Shown: positions 41,756-49,623 of the stretch, one piece after another
Layout of the letters: each line of letters begins with the position of its first letter
Position numbering within the stretch: the stretch's first letter is position 1
NCBI GenBank assembly: GCA_043746815.1
Contig: JAYTQG010000181.1
Location: forward strand, 8,205-72,204
Direction: 5' to 3'
From: JAYTQG01 sp043746815
Lineage (GTDB): Bacteria; Actinomycetota; Thermoleophilia; Miltoncostaeales; Miltoncostaeaceae
DNA length: 64,000 nt
Made by a program: the position numbers and the translations under genes
The notes under the pieces: generated by a model
The model's input: only the letters and a program-made list of their open reading frames with translations
Told to the model about the DNA's origin: nothing
Databases searched by the model: none

Positions 41756-42010
41756 ATGTCACGACAACTCCACACCCACGAGCTTCCAAGCGACAACGAG
41801 CTCCGGCAACTCGTGGGAGCCGCCACGCCGCACTTCGCCCCCCAAATTCGGGAGCGATTGAGCGCACTGGCCGCTGCCCTGCCGTCTGACGACGCCCGCC
41901 AGCCGTGGCTTGAAACTCAGATCGCGCGAATGATGCAGATCGGCCGAGGGGGCGAACCAGGCGACGGAAGCGTTCCGGATCTCCCGACGCGAGCACCGCT
42001 AGCGCGTTAG
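41756..42010 (+). CDS. Small protein of unknown function
   Basis: 84 residues, helical, with no membrane segment or Cys: HELPSDNELRQLVG, PQIRERLSALAAAL and ETQIARMMQIG. No family recognised. It fits between divergent ubiA and convergent Nudix genes, and a TACCCT box seven bases before the ATG supports expression. An antisense open frame exists but lacks a comparable signal. Confidence 0.5.
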   Translation: MSRQLHTHELPSDNELRQLVGAATPHFAPQIRERLSALAAALPSDDARQPWLETQIARMMQIGRGGEPGDGSVPDLPTRAPLAR

Positions 42011-42589
42011 CGATTCGCGGACGCGGGTACAAAAGTCGCGAATGATTCGCGCGGTTGCGCCCCAGACGTCTTCGCCGAGTAGGGGATACCGGAGCATGTG
42101 CACGCCTGCCGTTGCTGGAAGTCGCGCGTCGTGTGTGAGGATCTCTCGAATGGGCACCTCCAGGATGCGTGCGACCTCGCCGATGTGCGGCTTGGCGTTG
42201 GGGGGTTCAGCAAGAACGCCGACAAACGGCGTCACGACGAATCCGGAGCCGCTCGTCCGCACCTCATCCAACGCGCCGATCGGTCGCACCCGCGCGGGGT
42301 CGATGCCAAGTTCTTCGTGTGTCTCTCGGAGCGCGGTCGCCAGAAGGTCCACGTCTGTGTCTTCGTACCGTCCTCCGGGCAGTGAAATCTGTCCCGGATG
42401 GTGAGAAACCTCGTCACTGCGCTTTGTCAAAATGAGATGCGCATCGTCGTCCCGGTCGTACAGGACGATCATTACCGCGGACCGGACGCCTCCACTGAAC
42501 GCAGCCAGCGGGGTACTCGGCAACACGCCGAGCAGCGCCGTCGCGAGGGACTGCGCGCTGACCACGCCATATCCGCCGTTGGCTTCCAC
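41999..42589 (-). CDS. Nudix hydrolase, probable CoA pyrophosphatase
   Basis: 196 residues. It has the CoA-specific motif before the Nudix box (LTKRSDEVSHHPGQISLPGG) and the box itself (RYEDTDVDLLATALRETHEELGI, i.e. GX5EX7REXXEEXGI). Such enzymes hydrolyse CoA to 3',5'-ADP and phosphopantetheine. The GTG start is six bases after a minus-strand TAGACT. The end overlaps the small protein gene by 12 bases. Confidence 0.88.
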   Translation of the reverse strand: MEANGGYGVVSAQSLATALLGVLPSTPLAAFSGGVRSAVMIVLYDRDDDAHLILTKRSDEVSHHPGQISLPGGRYEDTDVDLLATALRETHEELGIDPARVRPIGALDEVRTSGSGFVVTPFVGVLAEPPNAKPHIGEVARILEVPIREILTHDARLPATAGVHMLRYPLLGEDVWGATARIIRDFCTRVRESLTR

Positions 42590-42595
42590 CGATCC

Positions 42596-42601
42596 AGTCT
42601 A
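42596..42601 (-). promoter_or_regulatory. -10 box of a predicted leaderless Nudix transcript
   Basis: TAGACT on the minus strand, six bases, then GTG 42589. Confidence 0.5.
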
Positions 42602-42615
42602 TTGAGGGGTTTGGC

Positions 42616-43299
42616 GTGAGCGGGAGGGACCAGGATTTGGAGGCGCTCGCTGCGTGCCTGGGTGAGGCGGTTGCGGTTGCGAAGGCGATTGGAACCAATG
42701 AGCCGCTTGGCGTGCGGGCCATCGAAGTGGCGGAAGGCCAGCGGGCCTACCTTGTTGCCTTCGATGGGCCCCGCTTTCTTGCGGTGAACCGGGACATGGC
42801 TCCCATTACGACGCCAGCGACGGTTCGGATGATCGCGTCGGCGGCGCTATTGGTGGAGCGGGCCGAGGACGAGATCGACGTCGCTGCCCTTCACGCGCTC
42901 GCGAAGGCAGGCGGCAGACTGATCGCGGGCGGCGAACTCGATGGGCGCCTGGTCGACGCAGTCCATGCAGTTGCCGAGGCGGCGCTTCGGCTTGGGGCGT
43001 GGAGAGCTGCCCCAGGGCGTGTCGTGGCGTCCCTCCCGGAAATCGACCAGGCAGTGCTCCTTCACGAGCGACTCCGTGGCTGTTGGTCCTCGTTCACGCG
43101 TCTCAGCGGGCCGCTCGCCGAGCACCAGGAAGATCTCTCAGCGTCGCTCGTCGCCGCGTTGAGCGACGTCGAGGCGTGCGCCTCCGCGTGCGCAGCGAAC
43201 GTCCCCCTGACCGGACGGCTGACGGAGTGGCTTGAGGATTGCAACGACGGAGCGGATCAGATTCTGGCCTCGAACCTCATTCCGGGGCTGGCGCAGTGA
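42616..43299 (+). CDS. Conserved-looking protein of unknown function
   Basis: 227 residues, Ala-rich and acidic, predicted mostly helical after an N-terminal mixed region (GVRAIEVAEGQRAYLVAFDGPRFLAV, here seen as AYLVAFDGPRFLAV). No membrane segment, metal motif or known domain recognised. GTG 42616 with SD GAGGGG. It lies 50 bases before the dehydrogenase gene on the same strand; possibly a partner, but nothing in the sequence shows this. Confidence 0.6.
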   Translation: MSGRDQDLEALAACLGEAVAVAKAIGTNEPLGVRAIEVAEGQRAYLVAFDGPRFLAVNRDMAPITTPATVRMIASAALLVERAEDEIDVAALHALAKAGGRLIAGGELDGRLVDAVHAVAEAALRLGAWRAAPGRVVASLPEIDQAVLLHERLRGCWSSFTRLSGPLAEHQEDLSASLVAALSDVEACASACAANVPLTGRLTEWLEDCNDGADQILASNLIPGLAQ

Positions 43300-43336
43300 A
43301 GGAACCGCCAGTGGGTACCGGAAATTCGGGCCAGCG

Positions 43337-43342
43337 TATAGT
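43337..43342 (+). promoter_or_regulatory. -10 box of a predicted leaderless dehydrogenase transcript
   Basis: TATAGT, seven bases, then GTG 43350. It decides the start among several in-frame choices. Confidence 0.55.
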
Positions 43343-43349
43343 TGAGCAA

Positions 43350-44441
43350 GTGGCTGCCCAGACGATGGTTGTGATGGACGGCGACCAGACCGGCCAGGAA
43401 CTCCTCACGGAGGCGCTGCGAGTGCTGCAGCGCTCCGTCGTGGGTTTCGAACTGTCATTCGTTCACTTCGACCTGTGCCTGGAAAACCGGCGCCGAACGA
43501 AGAATCAGGTGGTCTTCGAGGCCGCAACCGCGATGCGCCAATACGGTTTTGGACTGAAGGCCGCGACCGTGACACCAGAGGGCGTCGGGGACATCGGAAG
43601 CCCAAACGCCCTTCTTCGCGAGGCGATCGACGGGCGGGTAATCATCCGGACAGGGCGTCGACTGCCGGGTGTTCGCCCGTTGGGAGGCATTCATGCGCCG
43701 ATCTCGATCGCTCGCATGGCGGTGGACGATGCGTACAACGCCCGCGAGTGGCGCGAAGGTGCGGGGATGGATGAGGTGGCGTGGCGCACCGAGCACATCT
43801 CGCGGCGGACCTGCCGTGCGGTCGCCGAGTTCGCTTTTCTCCAAGGGAGGAAGATGAACGCTGCCGTTACGGGTGGACCGAAGTGGACCGTCTCACCGGT
43901 ATACGAGGGAATGCTCAAGGAAGAACTTGATGCAGCGGCGGCGCGCCATCCGGACGTCGTCTACCGGCCCGTCCTGATTGACGCCACGTATGCCGCGCTG
44001 ATTAGCCACTCCGGTGATGCGCTCGTGGTTCCAGCACTGAACCGTGACGGCGACTGTCTGTCCGATATGGTGCTTCCGCTGTTTGGTTCAATCGCGGGGG
44101 CGGAGTCGACGGTCCTATCGTTCGACGATGCGTTTTCAGCCTCAGTCGTGATGGCCGAGGCGCCCCATGGAACCGCGCCAACGCTCCAAGGGAAGAACCT
44201 TGCGAACCCGCTTGGGATGATCCTCGCGGGAGCCTCGGCCCTGTCGTTTATGAAGATGCCCGAGGCGCAGCGGGCGTCGCGTGCGATCTACGAAGCCGCC
44301 CTCGCCGCGGTTGCCGAAGATGTTCGGACCGCCGACCTCGGGGGGAGCGCCTCCACCGAAGAGTTCACTGACGAGGTAATCAAGCGGGTCCGCACGAAAC
44401 TGGACGTTTGGGAAGCCCTCGGCGAGACGATCACCGCGTAG
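43350..44441 (+). CDS. Isocitrate dehydrogenase-like beta-decarboxylating dehydrogenase
   Basis: 363 residues from GTG 43350. It aligns by eye with eukaryotic-type NADP isocitrate dehydrogenase in the active site: SPN (84-86), Arg90, Arg100, Arg122, Tyr129, Lys178, Asp211 and NRDGDCLSD with Asp235/Asp239 correspond to human IDH1 Ser94, Asn96, Arg100, Arg109, Arg132, Tyr139, Lys212, Asp252, Asp275 and Asp279. The Lys neighbour is changed (PKWT for TKNT). The cofactor segment EAPHGTAPTLQGKNLANP is of the short prokaryotic NAD(P) style. It likely oxidises isocitrate or a close homologue. Cofactor choice is unknown. Confidence 0.8.
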   Translation: MAAQTMVVMDGDQTGQELLTEALRVLQRSVVGFELSFVHFDLCLENRRRTKNQVVFEAATAMRQYGFGLKAATVTPEGVGDIGSPNALLREAIDGRVIIRTGRRLPGVRPLGGIHAPISIARMAVDDAYNAREWREGAGMDEVAWRTEHISRRTCRAVAEFAFLQGRKMNAAVTGGPKWTVSPVYEGMLKEELDAAAARHPDVVYRPVLIDATYAALISHSGDALVVPALNRDGDCLSDMVLPLFGSIAGAESTVLSFDDAFSASVVMAEAPHGTAPTLQGKNLANPLGMILAGASALSFMKMPEAQRASRAIYEAALAAVAEDVRTADLGGSASTEEFTDEVIKRVRTKLDVWEALGETITA

Positions 44442-44444
44442 CGA

Positions 44445-44891
44445 CTACCCACCCTCGTTCTCGTCGTGTTCCGGCGTCTCCTGGATGAAGTCGACGAGGT
44501 CGTTGACGGTGAAGCGGCCACTTTGCATCGCCGCCACGAGCCCGTAGACCGTCGCGGTGTGGGGACGCTCGAGGACGTAAATCCGCATCGCTTCGTTCGC
44601 AGAGGCGTCGATGTGCTCGATCAGTGCCTTCCCTCCGTCAGTCGCCTGGACACCGGTGGCGTGGCGCGCGACGAGCTTGGCGTCCAACAACGAACCCACG
44701 ACTGGGATCAACTCCTCGGCGTCGGCGCCGATCGCCTCGGCTGTGGCCGTGATCGGAGTTGGGTGCGTCGCCCGGGAGAGCTCGCGTAGCACCAGATAGC
44801 TCCCCGACGACAGATCGTGGTTGGTAACGGTCTCATCGAGGACCCCGGCAAGCTCGGTGAGGAGCTCCAAGTCAGCATCGTCGCGGTGCAT
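44445..44891 (-). CDS. Winged-helix (MarR-like) regulator
   Basis: 148 residues. Residues about 20-90 look like a winged helix (SGSYLVLRELSRA, ATAEAIGADAEELIPVVGSLLDAKLV). This is followed by dimer helices and an acidic tail (ETPEHDENEGG). No ligand motif. It is convergent with the isocitrate-dehydrogenase-like gene and heads toward no obvious target. Family assignment rests on the pattern only. Confidence 0.55.
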   Translation of the reverse strand: MHRDDADLELLTELAGVLDETVTNHDLSSGSYLVLRELSRATHPTPITATAEAIGADAEELIPVVGSLLDAKLVARHATGVQATDGGKALIEHIDASANEAMRIYVLERPHTATVYGLVAAMQSGRFTVNDLVDFIQETPEHDENEGG

Positions 44892-44897
44892 AGGCGG

Positions 44898-45224
44898 TTA
44901 TGGCCCGTAGCGATGGGCTGGGGCGGGGCGAAGCTCATCCTTGATCGCGCCCGTCCAAATGCGACCCGGTACCCCAAGGTCATCCAGGACCCGAAGCGCC
45001 GAGCGAACAACTCCGGCACGGGCCCCGCGGCCCCACCGGTTCGCGACCGTAATTTCGAAGTCGTGGTCCACGCCCGCGCGCTGAGGACGCCCGTTTGCTC
45101 GTGCCAGCGCGACTCGCGCTTCGGAGAGTCGTGCCGGGTCGGCAACCGTTACGTGGCACTCGAAGAAGGCCCAATCGGCTGGCAACTGCTCCAGCAGCTC
45201 ATCAAACTCGCCCGCGTAGCTCAC
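44898..45224 (-). CDS. Small protein of unknown function next to a ferredoxin gene
   Basis: GTG 45224 overlaps the ferredoxin stop (GTGA) and gives 108 residues: ELLEQLPADWAFFECHVTVA, then DHDFEITVANRWGRG and a C-terminal IKDELRPAPAHRYGP. Alternating strands and helices suggest a small alpha/beta fold. No family recognised. The longer open frame upstream is antisense-like and unsupported. Coupling to the ferredoxin suggests a shared task. Confidence 0.6.
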   Translation of the reverse strand: MSYAGEFDELLEQLPADWAFFECHVTVADPARLSEARVALARANGRPQRAGVDHDFEITVANRWGRGARAGVVRSALRVLDDLGVPGRIWTGAIKDELRPAPAHRYGP

Positions 45225-45529
45225 ACACTCTCCACTTCGGTGGTAACGCGATTGATTGCAAGTCGGGTAACCGTCTTGCCAGCAGCGATGTCCTGGCCGA
45301 CAAGTTCGCCCACGTCTGCGGGCGTCACTGGGGCGTACCAATTGCCCGACGGGTAGACGCACACCACGGGACCCTGACCGCAGTGTGGGGCGATGCAGCC
45401 GCACTGGGTTTGCGCGACCTGGGCGCCTAGCCCCTGGCGCTCGACCTCGGTTGCGAACTCGGTGTAGACGGCTTGTGAGCCACGCGACATGCAGTCCGGG
45501 CCCCGGCAAATAAGTACGTGTGCCAGCAC
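45221..45529 (-). CDS. Thioredoxin-like [2Fe-2S] ferredoxin
   Basis: 102 residues. The N-terminal Cys pair in LICRGPDCMSRG (Cys8 and Cys13) and the later pair in QTQCGCIAPHCGQGPVV fit the thioredoxin-fold [2Fe-2S] ferredoxin family (NuoE-like). VCVYPSGNWYAPVTPADVGEL is typical and here given as YPSGNWYAPVTP. Such proteins shuttle electrons. It is divergent from mqnE, a radical SAM enzyme needing reducing power; a link is possible but unproven. GTG 45529 is six bases after TAAGAT. Confidence 0.82.
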   Translation of the reverse strand: MLAHVLICRGPDCMSRGSQAVYTEFATEVERQGLGAQVAQTQCGCIAPHCGQGPVVCVYPSGNWYAPVTPADVGELVGQDIAAGKTVTRLAINRVTTEVESV

Positions 45530-45535
45530 GCGCCT

Positions 45536-45541
45536 ATCTTA
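45536..45541 (-). promoter_or_regulatory. -10 box of a predicted leaderless ferredoxin transcript
   Basis: TAAGAT on the minus strand, six bases, then GTG 45529. Divergent from the mqnE promoter 50 bases away. Confidence 0.5.
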
Positions 45542-45592
45542 GCGGCGCCCCGCGGTGCGTTTGTCAGCAGGGGTCCCTCCCGGGGCCGCTGA

Positions 45593-45598
45593 TACCCT
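45593..45598 (+). promoter_or_regulatory. -10 box of a predicted leaderless mqnE transcript
   Basis: TACCCT, six bases, then ATG 45605. No -35 at the normal distance. Confidence 0.5.
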
Positions 45599-45604
45599 CT
45601 CGAC

Positions 45605-46702
45605 ATGATCGAAATTGACCGCGTCCTGACCCGAGCCGCCGCAGGCGAGCGCATTTCCGCCGATGAAGCCGTGGCGTTGTACGAGCACGCACCGCTTGAG
45701 GATCTCGGGGCGGCGGCGAACGCCGTCACGGAGCGTCGCTACGGAGACCGGGTGACGTACAACGTCAACGCGCACCTGAACCCGACCAACATTTGTGTTG
45801 TCGGGTGCGGTCTTTGTGCGTTCGCCGTCTGGACGGATAAGGACGAGCGAGCCTATGCGTATAGCGTCGACCAACTTGTCGACCGTGCAGTTGAGCTTTC
45901 GGGACTTGGCATCACGGAACTGCACATCGTTGGCGGGATGACCAAGGAGTACGACCTCGAGTACTACGAGGAACTCTTCCGAAACCTCAAGACCGAGATG
46001 CCGCAGGTCGCGCTGACCGCGTTGACCGCGGTTGAGATCGACTTCTGCGCGAAGCTCTCGAAGGTGTCGCATCGGGAAGCCTTGGAGCGGACAATCGCCG
46101 CTGGTCACGACACCATGCCGGGTGGCGGGGCAGAGGTCTTCAGTCCCCGGGTGCGCAAGATCATCGCCGATCGCAAGGTTTCGTCGGAGGTCTGGCTTGA
46201 GGTGCACCGCGAGGCCCATCGCCAGGGCATGCGGACGAATGCGACCCTGCTGTTTGGCCATTTCGAGACGCCTGCCGAGCAGGTGGATCACATGGTTCAG
46301 CTGCGTGAGTTGCAGGACGAGACGAAGAACTTCCAGGCCTTCATTCCACTGCCGTTCCTGCCGGGCAACACCGAGTTCGCCTACCTGCCTGGACCGACGC
46401 GTGAAGAGAAGCTCCGGACGATTGCGGTGGGGCGCCTGGTGCTGGACAACTTCCCCCACATCAAGGGCCACTGGGTCATGCATGGAGAAGAGATCACCAG
46501 TGAGGCACTCTCGTATGGGCTCGACGACCTTTCGGGGACGCTGACCGAGGAGCGGATTGCCCACGCGACGACCGTGCAGACTCCGCTGGGTCTTTCGCAG
46601 GAGCGCATCCGCGGAGTCATTCAGGCCGGCGGTAAGGTCCCCGCCGAGCGCGACACGCTGTACGTACCCGTGGAGCGCGACGAAGTGTCGACACCCGCGT
46701 AG
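45605..46702 (+). CDS. mqnE: Aminofutalosine synthase (radical SAM)
   Basis: 365 residues. The radical SAM cluster motif is CxxxCxxC at Cys64, Cys68, Cys71 (NICVVGCGLCAF). Further MqnE-like segments: ELHIVGGMTKEYDLEYY, ALTAVEIDF, MPGGGAEVFSPRVR, GMRTNATLLFGH and FIPLPFLPGNTEF. The enzyme joins 3-enolpyruvyl-benzoate ether to SAM-derived adenosine to give aminofutalosine in the futalosine route to menaquinone. CofH-like relatives exist, but MPGGGAEVF and the GMTKEYDLEYYEEL context favour MqnE. Confidence 0.9.
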   Translation: MIEIDRVLTRAAAGERISADEAVALYEHAPLEDLGAAANAVTERRYGDRVTYNVNAHLNPTNICVVGCGLCAFAVWTDKDERAYAYSVDQLVDRAVELSGLGITELHIVGGMTKEYDLEYYEELFRNLKTEMPQVALTALTAVEIDFCAKLSKVSHREALERTIAAGHDTMPGGGAEVFSPRVRKIIADRKVSSEVWLEVHREAHRQGMRTNATLLFGHFETPAEQVDHMVQLRELQDETKNFQAFIPLPFLPGNTEFAYLPGPTREEKLRTIAVGRLVLDNFPHIKGHWVMHGEEITSEALSYGLDDLSGTLTEERIAHATTVQTPLGLSQERIRGVIQAGGKVPAERDTLYVPVERDEVSTPA

Positions 46703-46712
46703 GGGCCTTGGA

Positions 46713-46727
46713 GGGCGACAAACGCCC
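46713..46727 (+). terminator. Possible terminator hairpin after mqnE
   Basis: GGGCG-ACAAA-CGCCC, ten bases after the mqnE stop. It lacks a clear T-run, with only GTTTC a few bases on. The remaining gap to 46832 shows nothing else. Confidence 0.35.
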
Positions 46728-46832
46728 ACTCGTTTCAGGGGCCACCCCGGACCACCTCCCGGTTTCAGCGTAGTCCGAACAGTCATTCGTATTGCGCGAT
46801 GGATGTGTCAACTTCGCGCCAACGTCGGGGGG

Positions 46833-47648
46833 CTACAGGGCGCGGCGGCGCATTCCGTTGACCGCAAGGGCAGCGAGTGTCGCGCACCACAGGAGCGTCC
46901 ACAGGATCGCTGAGAGGTTCGAAACGTGCGCCAGGGCAACCGCTCCCCCCACGTTGTCGCGCGGGGCGACCGGGCCACCCTTTCCGCGATTTTGCAGGTC
47001 GGTGATCAGCGGGGAGGTGATGAACCGGGGAAGGATTGTGCGGATGGCCTGTGAGGCGCCGCCCCAGCTGACGATGAGGTGCTGATCGGCGGCATTGCCC
47101 AGACGAGAGAAGGACTGCATTCCAACGTAGGTGACGAGGGCGAGGAATGATGAGCTTCCGCGGCCCACGATGGCGCTGGCGGCTGCAGCGACGAGCGTAA
47201 CGACCGCGAGGTTCAGACTCATGGTCAGCAGATGAACCGCAAGGGGACCATCCATGCCGAGCCCCAGCGCGAGGCTGCCGATCTGCGCTGTCAGCGCCCA
47301 GATGCCCATGACGACCGCGAGTTCGGCCACCCGGGCCAGGACGCGAGCAATCGCAAGGACCTCGCGGCGGGCACCGGCGACGTGGAGCATTCCAAAAAAG
47401 CCGCTGTCGCCGTCGCGACTCAACGCAGTGGCGCCAAGCCCCATCGCAACGAGCAGTCCGACCAGGAGGACCACACCGGCGACGCCCGCATGCCAGCGAT
47501 CAGCCCGTGCAGGGCCGGAAGCGGACCCGGCGGCGAGCGCGGCGACAACTCCGATCGCGACGATGCCGATTGCGGTCACAACAAGCAGCCAGCGCCGTCG
47601 GGTTGCCGACCGGATGTCCGCCAGGCCAAGCATCCATGTGCCCATCAC
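46833..47648 (-). CDS. Multi-pass membrane protein, likely ABC permease
   Basis: 271 residues with about six hydrophobic helices (near 20-42, 56-76, 105-130, 138-165, 168-185 and 245-265). GDSGFFGMLHVAGARREVLAIARV between helices two and three resembles the coupling loops of ABC-2 permeases, shortened here to GMLHVAGARREVL. The ATG overlaps the stop of the ABC ATPase gene (ATGA). Substrate unknown. Confidence 0.7.
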   Translation of the reverse strand: MMGTWMLGLADIRSATRRRWLLVVTAIGIVAIGVVAALAAGSASGPARADRWHAGVAGVVLLVGLLVAMGLGATALSRDGDSGFFGMLHVAGARREVLAIARVLARVAELAVVMGIWALTAQIGSLALGLGMDGPLAVHLLTMSLNLAVVTLVAAAASAIVGRGSSSFLALVTYVGMQSFSRLGNAADQHLIVSWGGASQAIRTILPRFITSPLITDLQNRGKGGPVAPRDNVGGAVALAHVSNLSAILWTLLWCATLAALAVNGMRRRAL

Positions 47649-48274
47649 TCGTCGCCGCCGTCAATCGTCAGCGACTGGCCAAGCAGCGTTGGAAGTCCGC
47701 CCGGGTCGTGCGAGGCCGCGATGCAGGCAGCACCACGGGCGAGGGCGGCCTCAATTTCATGCACGGTCTCGGGAAATTCCCACGGGTCATCAAGGATCAG
47801 CAGCTCGGGATCACCGACCAGCGAGCAGGCCAGCGACAGGCGGCGCACATCCTCGACCTGCAACCGGTCCGCGGCACGGTCGAGGTCGGAAATTCCGACG
47901 CGCTCGCCGAGCTCCTCTGCCTCGACGTCTGGTCGCCCCTTGAGGCGAGTCACCATGCGCAGCACCGCCCGCGCGCTGAGCGCGGGCGGGATCGGCCACC
48001 CTTGCGGGGCGTATCCGACGCGGCCAACCGTCGCGCGACCTCCGGGGATCCCTCCAAACACCTCAAGCGCTCCCTCGTGCCCGACAAGGCCGAGCACGCC
48101 ACGCAGCAGACTTGTCAGCCCAACGCCACGCGGTCCGGAGACCAAGAGGCCCTTCCCTGCGTCCAGCCGGAAGCTGACGCCCGAAACCGCTGGCGTGGCA
48201 CCACGCTCGTAGACCACGGCGACCTCGTCCGCGAGGACGACGGCTGGTGCCTCGTCGACGATTTGGGAGATCAC
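47645..48274 (-). CDS. ABC-type ATPase subunit with degenerate Walker A
   Basis: GTG 48274, overlapping the phosphomannomutase stop, gives 209 residues. The overall ABC order is kept: Walker A region LLVSGPRGVGLTSLL, Q-loop-like YAPQGWPIP, a poor signature DVRRLSLACSLV, Walker B LLILDDP and H-loop ASHDP. The Walker A Lys is Leu (GVGLTS for GxGKS/T), the signature has no SGGQ, and the catalytic Glu after Walker B is Asp-Pro. ATP hydrolysis is doubtful. With the permease it may form a partly inactive exporter or a regulator. Confidence 0.75.
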   Translation of the reverse strand: MISQIVDEAPAVVLADEVAVVYERGATPAVSGVSFRLDAGKGLLVSGPRGVGLTSLLRGVLGLVGHEGALEVFGGIPGGRATVGRVGYAPQGWPIPPALSARAVLRMVTRLKGRPDVEAEELGERVGISDLDRAADRLQVEDVRRLSLACSLVGDPELLILDDPWEFPETVHEIEAALARGAACIAASHDPGGLPTLLGQSLTIDGGDE

Positions 48275-49623
48275 GCCTGCCGGATGATGGCAAGGACCTC
48301 GTCGCGACGGCGCTCCATGTCCGCCTCGGAAACCGTTGACTCGAGGTTCAGCCGCAGCAGCGGTTCGGTGTTTGACGAGCGCACGTTCATGTGCCAGTCC
48401 GCGTAGTCGACGGAGAGCCCGTCGATCTCGCGTTGGTCGCCGTCGGCGTACGCGGCGCGCAGGCGTTCGATGGCGGCTGGCGCGTCGGAGACCGTGGAGT
48501 TGATCTCCCCCGAGATGTGGTAACTGCCCCGAAAGCGGGCGATCAGTTCGGAGAGCGGCTTGCCCGACTCCGCGAGCATTTCCAGGACGAGAAGGGCGGG
48601 GACAAGGCCGGTGTCGGCATAGGAGAAGTCGCGGAAGTAGTAGTGGCCGCTGACCTCGCCAGCGAAGACTGCATCCACTTCGCGCATGCGGCGTTTGATG
48701 AAGGCGTGCCCGACCCGAAACTCGTCTGGGGTTCCGCCAGAGGCGAGAATGGTGTCGCGGACTGCCCACGACGCACGCAGGTCGTAGACGACTGTGGACG
48801 GGCCGCTCCGCCGCAGGATGTGCTCTGCGAGCAGGGCGGTGAGGAAGTCCCCGGGGACGAACTGGCCGAGGTCGTCAATGAAGAAGCAGCGGTCGGCGTC
48901 GCCGTCCCACGCGATACCGAGGTCGGCGTTCTCCTCGACGACCTTCTGCTCAATGAAGACCCGGTTTTCCTCGAGAAGCGGATTCGGCTCGTGGTTTGGA
49001 AACCGGCCGTCCGGGTCGAAGAAAAAGGGCACCGCATCGATTGCCAGGTCGTCCAGGACCGGGGGCATGTAGACCCCAGCCATGCCGTTCGCGGCGTCCA
49101 TGACAACCCGCAGCCCGGTGATTTTGGCTGGGTCGACGAACATCAAGCAGGCGGGAACGAACCGGCTGAGGAGCGTCTCATCCCGAGTTTCGGTGCCGCG
49201 AGTCTCGGCGACCGGCGCGCGTCCCTCGCGAATGATCCGCCCGAGCTCACCGATTCCGGTGTCCCCAGAGAGCGGCAACGCGTCGGTAACGACGAGTTTC
49301 GCGCCCGTGTACTCGGGCGGGTTGTGGCTCGCGGTGATGATCGCTCCGCCGTCGTAGCCGCCCTCAGCGACAGCGAAATACATCATCTCGGTGGCGATTA
49401 GCCCTAGGTCGATGACGTCCGCTCCAGCGCTGAGGACACCCTCACGAAACCGCGCCGCCATACTCGGTGATGAGAGCCGGACGTCGTGGCCTACGGCCAC
49501 GCGCTTCGCGCCGGTGAGGGTAACGAACGCGCGGCCGATCTCCTCCGCCCCGTCATCATCGATCTCGCCGGGGTATTTGCCACGCACGTCGTAGGCCTTG
49601 AAGACACCGGGATTCAGGGTCAT
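48271..49623 (-). CDS. manB: Phosphomannomutase/phosphoglucomutase
   Basis: 450 residues with the four-domain alpha-D-phosphohexomutase pattern. The phosphoserine loop is TASHNPP (Ser99), the metal loop GIAWDGDADRCFF, the sugar-specificity loop GEVSGHYYF and the phosphate-binding MNVRSSNTEPLLRL. It interconverts mannose-6-P/mannose-1-P (or glucose), feeding GDP-mannose and glycan synthesis. It may serve the GT39-like transferase nearby. The ATG overlaps the HIT gene stop. Confidence 0.92.
   Translation of the reverse strand: MTLNPGVFKAYDVRGKYPGEIDDDGAEEIGRAFVTLTGAKRVAVGHDVRLSSPSMAARFREGVLSAGADVIDLGLIATEMMYFAVAEGGYDGGAIITASHNPPEYTGAKLVVTDALPLSGDTGIGELGRIIREGRAPVAETRGTETRDETLLSRFVPACLMFVDPAKITGLRVVMDAANGMAGVYMPPVLDDLAIDAVPFFFDPDGRFPNHEPNPLLEENRVFIEQKVVEENADLGIAWDGDADRCFFIDDLGQFVPGDFLTALLAEHILRRSGPSTVVYDLRASWAVRDTILASGGTPDEFRVGHAFIKRRMREVDAVFAGEVSGHYYFRDFSYADTGLVPALLVLEMLAESGKPLSELIARFRGSYHISGEINSTVSDAPAAIERLRAAYADGDQREIDGLSVDYADWHMNVRSSNTEPLLRLNLESTVSEADMERRRDEVLAIIRQA

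Noticed and set aside
43710..43740. Loss of the catalytic Tyr in the isocitrate-dehydrogenase-like protein
   Set aside because: Correct alignment of ARMAVDDAY with GRHAYGDQY keeps both the Arg and the Tyr.
48391..49401. 336-codon plus-strand open frame opposite phosphomannomutase
   Set aside because: The minus strand carries all four phosphohexomutase motifs.
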